NCBI GenBank assembly: GCA_016213205.1
Contig: JACRAZ010000109.1
Span: 1-64,000, forward strand
Length of the DNA stretch: 64,000 nucleotides
Direction of reading: 5' to 3'
Source of the DNA: Burkholderiales bacterium
Lineage (GTDB): Bacteria; Pseudomonadota; Gammaproteobacteria; Burkholderiales; Burkholderiaceae_C
The position numbers and the translations under genes are program-made. How positions within the stretch are numbered: position 1 is the first letter of the stretch; each line of letters begins with the position of its first letter. The notes under the pieces are model-generated. The model did no database searches, had not been told where the DNA came from, and saw only the letters and a program-made list of their open reading frames with translations. This document shows, piece after piece, positions 26,291 through 33,877 of the stretch.

Positions 26291-26992
26291 ATGACGAGCG
26301 TTATCGACAACTTACAACAAGTCCGCAGCCGGATCGCAAGCGCTTGTGCCGCCGCGGGCCGGCCCGTGCAGGCCATCACGTTGCTGGCCGTCAGCAAGAC
26401 CTTCGGGCCCGAGGCCGTTCGTGCGGCGGTGGCGGCCGGCCAGACGGCGTTTGGCGAGAACTATGTGCAGGAAGCGCTGGACAAGATCGCGGCGCTGGCG
26501 GATCTGCGCGCACAGCTGCAGTGGCACCTGATCGGCCCGCTGCAAAGCAACAAGACGCGCCCGGTGGCCGAGGCCTTCGACTGGGTGCACTCGGTGGACC
26601 GGTTGAAGATCGCGCAGCGCCTGTCCGAGCAGCGGCCCGCGACGCTGGCGCCGCTGCAGCTGTGCCTGCAGGTCAACATCAGCGGCGAGGCCAGCAAGAG
26701 CGGCCTGGCGCCGGCCGAGGTGCCGGCGGTGGCGCGCGCAGTGGCCGGCCTGCCGCGCATCACGCTGCGCGGGCTGATGGCCATTCCCGAACCCGCGCCC
26801 CACGCGGCCGCCCAGCGCGCCCCGCACCGGGCCTTGCGCGAGCTGATGGCCGCGCTGGGCGACCAGGGCCTGGTGCTCGACACCTTGTCGATGGGCATGA
26901 GCGCCGACCTGGAAGCGGCCATCGCCGAAGGCGCCACTATCGTGCGCGTGGGCACCGCCATCTTCGGCGGCCGGCCGCAGGCCCGCGCTTGA
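26291..26992 (+). CDS. yggS: YggS family pyridoxal-phosphate homeostasis protein
   Basis: A 233-residue alanine-racemase-fold protein that binds PLP and buffers its level; no catalytic activity is established. The PLP Lys is at residue 36 in LLAVSKT, with FGENYVQEA and WHLIGPLQSNK blocks and the C-terminal LSMGMSADLEAAI...VRVGTAIFG. Length matches E. coli YggS (234). The divergent placement beside pilT is common in gamma- and betaproteobacteria. Confidence 0.95.
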   Translation: MTSVIDNLQQVRSRIASACAAAGRPVQAITLLAVSKTFGPEAVRAAVAAGQTAFGENYVQEALDKIAALADLRAQLQWHLIGPLQSNKTRPVAEAFDWVHSVDRLKIAQRLSEQRPATLAPLQLCLQVNISGEASKSGLAPAEVPAVARAVAGLPRITLRGLMAIPEPAPHAAAQRAPHRALRELMAALGDQGLVLDTLSMGMSADLEAAIAEGATIVRVGTAIFGGRPQARA

Positions 26993-27008
26993 GCGCCGGC
27001 ACGCCGGC

Positions 27009-27473
27009 TCAGAACTTGGGCGCCTCGACGGTGTCGTTGTCCTTCGCTTCGCACTGCATGCGCAGGCGGCCCATCGACGCACCCTCGCCGTCGCGCAGGT
27101 CGCCGTCCAGTGCCGCCGTCTGCCGGTTGACCGCGATGCGGATGGCATGCAGCTTCTTCAGGTCAGGGTTCCACACGAACAGCTCGCCACGCAACCAGTC
27201 GTGATACAGCACGCTGCCACGCACCGGCGCATTGACCAGCAGGGTGTAGAACTGCGGCGTGGTCTCCAGCCGCAGGCGCTGGCCGGTGGGCACGATGTCG
27301 GAGTTCTGCACCATGGCCAGCTGGCTGTTGCGGCGCAGCGCCAGGTCCACATGGGCGGCGTGCGACTTCCCGCCGATCTCGACCTTGCCCTTGCAGTTCA
27401 GGTAGACACCGAACTCCTGTGCAGCGGCCGGCCCTGCCGCCAGCGCCGCCGCCAATGCGAGCCAGGGCCTCAC
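27009..27473 (-). CDS. Secreted hypothetical protein, partner of the CsgG-like gene
   Basis: A 154-residue protein with a signal peptide (about 1-18, cleavage after AAAQ). The mature part contains beta-rich sequence with GKVEIGGKSHAAHVDLALRR and only two Cys residues. I do not recognise a family. It overlaps the upstream CsgG-like gene by 4 nt (ATGA), so they are translationally coupled and the product probably works with that lipoprotein in the periplasm or at the outer membrane. Confidence 0.75.
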   Translation of the reverse strand: MRPWLALAAALAAGPAAAQEFGVYLNCKGKVEIGGKSHAAHVDLALRRNSQLAMVQNSDIVPTGQRLRLETTPQFYTLLVNAPVRGSVLYHDWLRGELFVWNPDLKKLHAIRIAVNRQTAALDGDLRDGEGASMGRLRMQCEAKDNDTVEAPKF

Positions 27474-28372
27474 TTCTTCTTCGCCTTGGCGTCGACGGCC
27501 TTCGAGGCCGGCGTGCTGCCGCCAGACACCCCGAGCGTGCCGCCTTCGCCCAGACCGCCCTGCACGGTTTGCGCCTTGTACTGGCGCAGCGCGACGACCA
27601 TCTTGTTGTAGGCGTCGACAAAGGCCGAGCTGACCAGCCGGCCTTCGTCGGTGCGCGAATAGGCGCTGCCCCCCAATGCCCCGCCCGAACCGATGCCGAT
27701 GCCGCCCAGGCTGAAGTTGGTGTTCTTCGAATAGCCCTCGGCCGCGGCAAGCCGGACGGTGCTGCGGATGTCCACCAATGTCAGCACGGTGCCGACTTCG
27801 CTGGTGCTCACTGCCGCGGTGCCCGCCACCACGCCCAGCGCCCCCGGCAGCAGCCGGCCGATGCCCCCCACCCGACCACCCTGGTTGCCCTGGTTGTTCA
27901 TCACGATCTCGGGCTTGAGCAGGTAGTCGGCCACCACCTGCTGGCCCTTGCCCCGCGTATCGCTCTCGCGCGCCTCGTCGCCACGCGCGCGTGCCGTTTC
28001 GGCCGCGATGCCACGTTCACCGGTGCCACGCTCCACCACCACGAAGCAGTTCGACTGCATCACCAGCATGCTCAGCAGCGGCGCCGTGGAGCCCAGGCGA
28101 GAGCCGTAGTAGCGGTACCAGGGTGAGCCCAGGTCTTCTTCGATGCGCAGCACGCCCAGCGGTGCGCCGCAGCGCTCGAGGTGTTCACTGCTGCCGGTGG
28201 CGGTGCTGCCCGCCGCAGCACCGGTGGTTGGCGAGGCGCTGCCGCCACCCACCGTGGGTGTGGTGGCGGGGCATCCCGCCAGCACGAGGGCCGACGCCGC
28301 CACCAGCGCGGCACGCGCCGGCCAGGACGCGGCACGTCGGCAATCAAAGGTGGTGGCCACGAGGCTCTTCAT
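27470..28372 (-). CDS. CsgG/HfaB-like lipoprotein
   Basis: A 300-residue protein with a signal peptide and lipobox (VLAGC, lipidated Cys at about 34), followed by a Gly/Ser/Thr-rich linker. The rest resembles the CsgG/HfaB family: a segment around LLSMLVMQSNCFVVVERGTGERG, a Gly-rich region that could form a membrane hairpin (GGRVGGIGRLLPG, about 163-175), then VLTLVDIRSTVRLAAAEGYS and the C-terminal LVSSAFVDAYNKMVVAL. Family members form outer-membrane pores or assembly factors for surface fibres. No curli-like substrate gene is nearby, so the export role is only possible. Confidence 0.75.
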   Translation of the reverse strand: MKSLVATTFDCRRAASWPARAALVAASALVLAGCPATTPTVGGGSASPTTGAAAGSTATGSSEHLERCGAPLGVLRIEEDLGSPWYRYYGSRLGSTAPLLSMLVMQSNCFVVVERGTGERGIAAETARARGDEARESDTRGKGQQVVADYLLKPEIVMNNQGNQGGRVGGIGRLLPGALGVVAGTAAVSTSEVGTVLTLVDIRSTVRLAAAEGYSKNTNFSLGGIGIGSGGALGGSAYSRTDEGRLVSSAFVDAYNKMVVALRQYKAQTVQGGLGEGGTLGVSGGSTPASKAVDAKAKKK

Positions 28373-28486
28373 GACGGGACTCCCTGGTCGAACGTGAACA
28401 AAACGCCGATGCTGCCAAAAAAGGGTCGGCGGCGCCAGAACAAATCAGCGATGCACCACCTTGGGTCCCGGTGGCGAAAAGCGGCC

Positions 28487-28987
28487 TCAGATCGGCAGCG
28501 CCGTCTGGTTCTTCACCTCTTCCATCACCGTGTAGGTGCGGGTCTCGCGCACGCCGGGTAGGCTCCAGATCACCGAGGACAGCAGCTCGCGGTAGGCGTT
28601 CATGTCGGCCACCCGGGTCTTGATCAGGTAGTCGAAGCCGCCGGCCACCAGGTGGCACTCCAGGATCTCGGGCCGGGCCTGCACCGCGGCCTTGAACATG
28701 GCCATCACGTCGGGCGCGGTGCGGTCGAGCAGCACCTCCACGAAGACCATCATGCCCGCGCCCAGCTTGGCCGGGTTCAGCCGCGCCTCGTAGCCCAGGA
28801 TGTAGCCTTCGCGCACCAGCCGCTTCACGCGCTCGAGCACCGCGGTGGGCGACAGGTGCACCGCCTCGGCCAGCTTGAGGTTGGAGATGCGCCCGTCCTT
28901 CTGCAGCACGCGCAGGATGCGGGCATCGATCTTGTCGATGCCGCGGTGCTGGGGGGGGAGGCTGTCGTCCATGCCTGGGTCTCGCAT
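28487..28987 (-). CDS. Lrp/AsnC family transcriptional regulator
   Basis: A 166-residue regulator with an N-terminal helix-turn-helix (DARILRVLQKDGRISNLKLAEAVHLSPTAVLERVKRL within residues 21-57) and a C-terminal RAM domain. It is of the leucine-responsive/Bkd type, and likely senses an amino acid. The ATG at 28972 is an alternative start (161 residues); neither has a strong ribosome site. It lies 39 nt after the glutamate dehydrogenase gene on the same strand and may regulate it, as Lrp-type genes near amino-acid catabolic genes often do. Confidence 0.93.
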   Translation of the reverse strand: MRDPGMDDSLPPQHRGIDKIDARILRVLQKDGRISNLKLAEAVHLSPTAVLERVKRLVREGYILGYEARLNPAKLGAGMMVFVEVLLDRTAPDVMAMFKAAVQARPEILECHLVAGGFDYLIKTRVADMNAYRELLSSVIWSLPGVRETRTYTVMEEVKNQTALPI

Positions 28988-29026
28988 GAGCGGTGATTGT
29001 CGGCGCGCGCCGCCGGCGTGCCGGCG

Positions 29027-30298
29027 TCAGGGGTAGAGCCCGCGCTCGGCGCGTGCCGTGAGGATGCGCTCGCAGGCCACCGCGAAGGTGGCCGTGCGCA
29101 GCGTGATGTGGTGCTGGTCGGCCGTGTCCCAGATGCGGCGCAGCGCGCCCACCATGATCTTGTCCAGCCGCAGGTTGATCTCGTCCTCGGTCCAGAAGAA
29201 CGAGCTGAAGTCCTGCACCCACTCGAAGTAGCTCACCGTCACGCCGCCGGCGTTGCAGATCACGTCGGGCACCACCAGGATGCCGCGCTCGGCCAGCACG
29301 TCGTCGGCGCTGGGCACCGTGGGGCCGTTGGCGCCTTCGAGCACCAGCCGGGCCTGCAGGCGTTGCGCGCGCGCGGCGGTGATCTGGCCTTCCAGCGCGG
29401 CCGGGATCAGGATGTCGCAGGGCAGGTCCCAGAAGGCTTCGTCGTCCACCGCCTCGGCCTCGGCGAAACCGGCCACGCCGCCGGTCTCGCGCACGTGCGG
29501 GATCAGCACCGCCAGGTCGAAGCCGCGGCCGTTGACCAGCGTGCCGCTGTGGTCCTGCACCGCAACGATCTTCGCGCCGGCCTGCACGAACAGCTCGGCC
29601 GCCGCCGAGCCCACGTTGCCGAAGCCCTGCACCGCCACGCGCGCGCCCTCCAGCGGCAGGCCGATGCGCCGCGCCGCCTCGCGCCCGGTGACGAACACGC
29701 CGCGCCCGGTGGCCTTCACCCGGCCGAGCGAGCCGCCCAGGTGGATCGGCTTGCCGGTGACCACGCCGGTGGCGGTGGCGCCGGTGTTCATCGAATAGGT
29801 GTCCATCATCCAGGCCATCACCTGCGCGTTGGTGTTGACGTCCGGCGCCGGAATGTCCTGCTGCGGACCGATGATGATGCCGATCTCGCTGGTGTAGCGC
29901 CGCGTCATGCGCTCCAGCTCCTTGACCGACAGCCGCTTCGGATCGACCCGGATGCCGCCCTTGGCGCCGCCATAGGGCAGGTTCACCGCGGCGTTCTTGA
30001 TGCTCATCCAGGCCGAGAGCGCCATCACCTCTTCCAGCGTCACGTCCGGGTGGTAGCGCACGCCGCCCTTGCCGGGCCCGCGCGACAGGCTGTGCTGCAC
30101 CCGATAACCCTCGAAGTGCGCGACCGTGCCGTCATCCAGCTCGATCGGCACGTCCACCACCAGCGCGCGCTTGGGCCGCTTCAGCGATTCAGCCCAGCGG
30201 GCCAGCGGGCCGAGGTAGGGCGTGACCCGGTCGACCTGCGACAGGTAGGTGCCCCAGGGGCTGTCGGTGGTCGGGTGAACGTAGGAAAGAAGGCTCAT
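29027..30298 (-). CDS. gdhA: Glu/Leu/Phe/Val dehydrogenase, probably glutamate dehydrogenase
   Basis: A 423-residue NAD(P)-dependent amino-acid dehydrogenase, most likely glutamate dehydrogenase. Conserved Lys residues are present at about 77 (PGKGGVR), 101 and 113 (PYGGAKGGI), the last in the catalytic region. The Rossmann motif GFGNVGSAAAEL lies near 230 and EGANGPT near 350. The ATG at 30298 follows AGGA. The upstream frame continues into the repeat at 30491-30563 and is not coding. The Lrp-type gene downstream could be its regulator. Cofactor preference is not resolved. Confidence 0.93.
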   Translation of the reverse strand: MSLLSYVHPTTDSPWGTYLSQVDRVTPYLGPLARWAESLKRPKRALVVDVPIELDDGTVAHFEGYRVQHSLSRGPGKGGVRYHPDVTLEEVMALSAWMSIKNAAVNLPYGGAKGGIRVDPKRLSVKELERMTRRYTSEIGIIIGPQQDIPAPDVNTNAQVMAWMMDTYSMNTGATATGVVTGKPIHLGGSLGRVKATGRGVFVTGREAARRIGLPLEGARVAVQGFGNVGSAAAELFVQAGAKIVAVQDHSGTLVNGRGFDLAVLIPHVRETGGVAGFAEAEAVDDEAFWDLPCDILIPAALEGQITAARAQRLQARLVLEGANGPTVPSADDVLAERGILVVPDVICNAGGVTVSYFEWVQDFSSFFWTEDEINLRLDKIMVGALRRIWDTADQHHITLRTATFAVACERILTARAERGLYP

Positions 30299-30490
30299 GG
30301 TCGGTTCCTGTTGGGAGGGTCGGTGCGCAGCGCCCGCAGCGCTCGCCTCATGGGCTTGCCAGGGGCTGCTGGGCGCGCAATGTAGGCGTGCCGCCCGGGC
30401 TTGCGGGGCCTCATGCGTTTCTTGCATGGGGCCTGCGCTGCGCCGCATGGCGCACCGGGCACTCGCCTCGCGTCGATACACTGCATGCAT

Positions 30491-30563
30491 GGTGCCCCTC
30501 TGCTCACTTCGTTCGCGGCCCCCCAAGGGGGCGTTCGGGACCTTCGGAACGGCCGGGCGGTCC
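30491..30563 (+). repeat. Dispersed repeat, copy B, ending 2 nt before the proC ATG
   Basis: Matches copy A (19238-19310) at 67 of 73 positions by hand alignment. Contains CTCACTTCGTTCGCGG, CCCCCCAAGGGGGC and GGACCTTCGGAACGG, and ends GGCGGTCC at 30563. It has the same orientation toward its downstream gene as copy A and the same 2-nt spacing to the ATG. No ordinary ribosome-binding site lies between it and the proC start. Confidence 0.85.
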
Positions 30564-30565
30564 CG

Positions 30566-31402
30566 ATGAACGACACGACGCTCGACACGATCGCCTTCAT
30601 CGGCGGCGGCAACATGGCCAGCGCGCTGATCGGCGGCCTGGTGCAGTCCGGCCGCGCGCCGCAATCCATCCTGGTGGTCGACCCCGGGGCCGAGCAGCGC
30701 CAGCGCCTCGAAGCCCGCTTCGGCGTGCGCACGCAGGCCGCGGCCGATGCCACGCTGGCCGGTTGCTCGTTGCTGGTGTGGGCGGTGAAGCCGCAGCTCT
30801 TCAGCACCGCCGCCGCGCCCTGCGCCGCCCATGTGGGCCAGGCGCTGCAGCTCAGCGTGATGGCCGGCATCCGCTGCTCGGCCATCGCCCAGGCCCTCGG
30901 CCAGCCGCTGGCGCAGGCGCGCATCGTACGCAGCATGCCCAACACGCCGGCGCTGATCGGCCGCGGCATCGCAGGGCTCTATGCCACGCCAGCGGTGCGG
31001 CCGGAAGACCGTGCACGGGTCGACCAGGTGCTGCAGCCCACCGGCGCGCTGATGTGGCTGGCGCAGGAGGCGGATCTCGATGCCGTCACCGCGCTCTCGG
31101 GCTCGGGCCCGGCCTATGTCTACTATTTCGTCGAGGCGATGATGGCCGCCGCCGCCGAGATGGGCCTCACGCCCGAGCAAGGCAAGCAACTCGCGCTGGC
31201 CACCTTCGACGGCGCCGCGGCGCTGGCGCAGCAATCGGACGAGCCGCCCGCGGTGCTGCGCGAACGTGTCACTTCGAAGGGCGGCACCACCTACGCGGCG
31301 CTGCAGGCCATGCAGGCCGATGGCGTGGGCCCGGCCATCACGCGGGCCGTTCGCGCCGCCCAGCAGCGCGCGAAGGAACTCGGCGACGAGTTCGGGGGCT
31401 GA
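30566..31402 (+). CDS. proC: Pyrroline-5-carboxylate reductase ProC
   Basis: A 278-residue enzyme making the last step of proline biosynthesis (P5C to proline with NAD(P)H). The Rossmann motif FIGGGNMASALIGGL is at the N terminus; SMPNTPALIG, LSGSGPAYVYYFVEAM and the C-terminal TSKGGTTYAAL are family signatures. The start is the ATG at 30566, 2 nt after the dispersed repeat. A longer frame reaches upstream through the repeat but lacks support. It is convergent with ubiA; only one nucleotide separates their stop codons. Confidence 0.95.
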   Translation: MNDTTLDTIAFIGGGNMASALIGGLVQSGRAPQSILVVDPGAEQRQRLEARFGVRTQAAADATLAGCSLLVWAVKPQLFSTAAAPCAAHVGQALQLSVMAGIRCSAIAQALGQPLAQARIVRSMPNTPALIGRGIAGLYATPAVRPEDRARVDQVLQPTGALMWLAQEADLDAVTALSGSGPAYVYYFVEAMMAAAAEMGLTPEQGKQLALATFDGAAALAQQSDEPPAVLRERVTSKGGTTYAALQAMQADGVGPAITRAVRAAQQRAKELGDEFGG

Positions 31403-31403
31403 T

Positions 31404-32318
31404 TCAGCGCAGCGACAGGTCCAGCGCCACCCCGGCGAACACGGCAAACCCCACCCAGTGGTTGAGCCGGAAGGCCTTGAAGCAGCCCTCGCGCGTGCGG
31501 TGGCGGATCAGGCCGTAGTGCCACAGCGCCTGCGCCGCAGCCACGCCGATGCCCAGCAGGAACAATGTGCCCAGCCCGAGGCTGCGGCCCAGCGCGGCCC
31601 AGCTCGCGAGGTAGATCGCGTAGAAGGCCATCACGCCGGCCACGTCGAAGCGGCCCAGCGTGATCGCCGAGGTGCGGATGCCGATCTTCAGGTCGTCGTC
31701 GCGGTCGACCATCGCGTACTCGGTGTCGTAGGCCAGCACCCAGAACAGGTTGCCCGCCAGCAGCCACCAGGCATGCGGCGGCACGGCGGCCGGCACCGCG
31801 GCGGGGCTCCAGTCGCGCGCACCCAGCACGGCCGAGAAGGCCATCGGGATGCCCAGGCTGAAGGCCACGCCCAGCACCGCCTGCGGCATCGAGACGAAGC
31901 GCTTGGCGTACGGATAGGCCAGCGTCACCGCCAACGCGCCGAACGAGAGCCAGATCGTCGGCGGGTTGGTCGTCAGCACCAGCGCAAAGGCCAGCAGCGC
32001 GAGCACCGCGCCCACCGTCAGCGCCTCGCGCACCGGCAGGGCACCGCTGGTCACCGGGCGCTGCGCGGTGCGCTTGACGTGGCGGTCGAACTCGCGGTCG
32101 GCCACGTCGTTGATGCAGCAGCCCGCGCTGCGCATCAGGACCGTGCCGAGCCCGAACACCACCAGCAGGTGCCAGCCCGGGTAGCCATCGTCGGCGATCC
32201 ACAGCGCCGACAAGGTGGGCCACAGCAGCAGCAGCCAGCCCGCGGGTCGGTTCCAGCGGATCAGGTCCAGGTACAGCGGCAGCCGGGGCCACGAGCGGGA
32301 CAACAGGCGGGCGATCAT
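31404..32318 (-). CDS. ubiA: 4-hydroxybenzoate octaprenyltransferase UbiA
   Basis: A 304-residue polytopic membrane enzyme that prenylates 4-hydroxybenzoate in ubiquinone synthesis. The first Asp-rich motif NDVADREFD is at residues 70-78 and the second, DTEYAMVDRDDD, near 190-205; both bind Mg-prenyl diphosphate. About eight hydrophobic helices are visible, and the length is normal. It has a tail-to-tail arrangement with proC and no ubiC beside it. Confidence 0.95.
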   Translation of the reverse strand: MIARLLSRSWPRLPLYLDLIRWNRPAGWLLLLWPTLSALWIADDGYPGWHLLVVFGLGTVLMRSAGCCINDVADREFDRHVKRTAQRPVTSGALPVREALTVGAVLALLAFALVLTTNPPTIWLSFGALAVTLAYPYAKRFVSMPQAVLGVAFSLGIPMAFSAVLGARDWSPAAVPAAVPPHAWWLLAGNLFWVLAYDTEYAMVDRDDDLKIGIRTSAITLGRFDVAGVMAFYAIYLASWAALGRSLGLGTLFLLGIGVAAAQALWHYGLIRHRTREGCFKAFRLNHWVGFAVFAGVALDLSLR

Positions 32319-32405
32319 CGGGCCCGGATTGTGTCACCCGGCCCCGTGCGCCCGGGCGCTGGCCCGCCCGGGACTTAAGCTCTCGGCCTCCAGGAGCCCG
32401 CGACG

Positions 32406-33326
32406 ATGAACCCCCTGCTCGACCTGCATCCCGAAGTGGCCGCCGCGCTGGCCGCCGGCCGGCCCGTGGTGGCGCTGGAATCCACGATCATCTCGCACGG
32501 CATGCCGTGGCCGCAGAACCTGGAGACGGCGCTCGCGGTGGAGGCCGAGGTGCGTGCCCACGGCGCGGTGCCGGCCACCATCGCGGTGATCGGCGGCCGC
32601 GCCCAGGCCGGGCTCACGCAGGCCCAGATCGAGACCCTCGGCCGCGGCGGCCCGGCGGTGGCCAAGCTGAGCCGGCGCGACCTGGCGCTGGCCGTGGCGC
32701 AGGGCCGCACCGGCGCCACCACGGTGGCCGCGACGATGATCATCGCGGCGCTGGCCGGCATCCGCGTGTTCGCCACTGGCGGCATCGGCGGGGTGCACCG
32801 GGGCGCGAGCGCCAGCTTCGACATCTCGGCCGACCTGCAGGAACTGGCCCGCACACCGGTGGCGGTGGTGTGCGCCGGTGCCAAGGCCATCCTGGACCTC
32901 GGGCTCACGCTGGAGTACCTGGAAACCCACGGCGTGCCGGTGCTGGGCTACCGCTGCGACCGGCTGCCCGCGTTCTTCACCCGCGACAGCGACTTCGCAC
33001 TCGACCAGCGGGTGGACGACGCCGCCGCCATCGCCCAGGTGATGCAGGCGCAGTGGGCGCTGGGCCTCGGCGCGGGCCTGGTGGTGGCCAACCCGATCCC
33101 GGCCGAGCATGCGCTGCCGCGCGAGGTGATGGACCGCGCCATCGCCCAGGCCCTGGCCGAAGCGCAGCAGCAGGGCGTGCAGGGCAAGGCGGTCACGCCG
33201 TTCCTGCTGGGCCGCGTCAATGCCCTCACCGGTGGCGACAGCCTGGCCAGCAACATCCAGTTGGTGCTGAACAACGCCCGCCTGGCCGCCGCGGTGGCCG
33301 CGGCCTTTGCGGGCCTGGTCCCCTGA
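32406..33326 (+). CDS. psuG: Pseudouridine-5'-phosphate glycosidase PsuG
   Basis: A 306-residue enzyme that reversibly splits pseudouridine 5'-phosphate to uracil and ribose 5-phosphate. Family blocks include VALESTIISHGMPWPQN (about 22-38), GRTGATTVAATMIIA, FATGGIGGVHRGA (about 119-131), SFDISADL, VCAGAKAILD, and TPFLLGRV. The catalytic Glu and Lys fall in the VALEST and AKLSRRDL segments. No psuK kinase gene is adjacent. The start at 32406 has CAGGAG about 12 nt upstream. Confidence 0.94.
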   Translation: MNPLLDLHPEVAAALAAGRPVVALESTIISHGMPWPQNLETALAVEAEVRAHGAVPATIAVIGGRAQAGLTQAQIETLGRGGPAVAKLSRRDLALAVAQGRTGATTVAATMIIAALAGIRVFATGGIGGVHRGASASFDISADLQELARTPVAVVCAGAKAILDLGLTLEYLETHGVPVLGYRCDRLPAFFTRDSDFALDQRVDDAAAIAQVMQAQWALGLGAGLVVANPIPAEHALPREVMDRAIAQALAEAQQQGVQGKAVTPFLLGRVNALTGGDSLASNIQLVLNNARLAAAVAAAFAGLVP

Positions 33327-33454
33327 GCCGGCCCCAGGCACTGGCCAAATCTGCGCCAAACGCCACAGCTTCCGGACACCGATGCGCAGGAAACGAGCGC
33401 AAACTTACAAGCAGAAACGGGTGTGGAAAGCCCCGTACGCCAGGGAACCCTGCC

Positions 33455-33760
33455 ATGAAGCACTTCACGCAGTTCATCCAGATGATCCGTGCGGCCTGGG
33501 ACGGCGACAAGCACACCTGCGCCGAGCAGGCGCTGCAGCTTGCCGTTCGGCTGGAAAGCGAAGGCGACTCCGCCCACGCCCGCATGCTGCGCTTCACCCT
33601 CGCCGCCCTGCAAAACCGCGAGCAGGCGGCCGCGCCCAGGGAAGCAGCACTCGAACAGGCCCTCGCACCGCCCGCGCCCCGTCAGGACAGCAGCGGCGAG
33701 GACAACCGCGTCGAGCTGACCTTCGGCGAGTGGGAGCACGAGGCCCAGTCCCAGCACTGA
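33455..33760 (+). CDS. Small hypothetical protein upstream of the sheath-like gene
   Basis: A 101-residue soluble protein that I do not recognise. The N-terminal half is helical (HFTQFIQMIRAAWDGDKHTCAEQALQ in part) and the C-terminal half is rich in Ala/Pro/Gln and acidic residues. A plausible start ATG at 33455 follows AGGGAAC. It lies 117 nt before the TssB-TssC fusion and could belong to that locus, but there is no sign of translational coupling. Confidence 0.55.
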   Translation: MKHFTQFIQMIRAAWDGDKHTCAEQALQLAVRLESEGDSAHARMLRFTLAALQNREQAAAPREAALEQALAPPAPRQDSSGEDNRVELTFGEWEHEAQSQH

Positions 33761-33877
33761 CGCCCCACCCCGGGCTGGCATTGGCGGCCCCTTGCGCGCC
33801 TCGCGGCCGGTGCGTGGTGCCGCCGGACGGTCCCCACGCTGGCATCATCGGCCTTCATCGCTTGAGGAGGCCTCGCC

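Noticed and set aside
29027..31447. An extended frame giving a much longer glutamate dehydrogenase
   Set aside because: The extra N-terminal part runs through the dispersed repeat and antisense to proC. The ATG at 30298 gives a normal family length and has a ribosome site.
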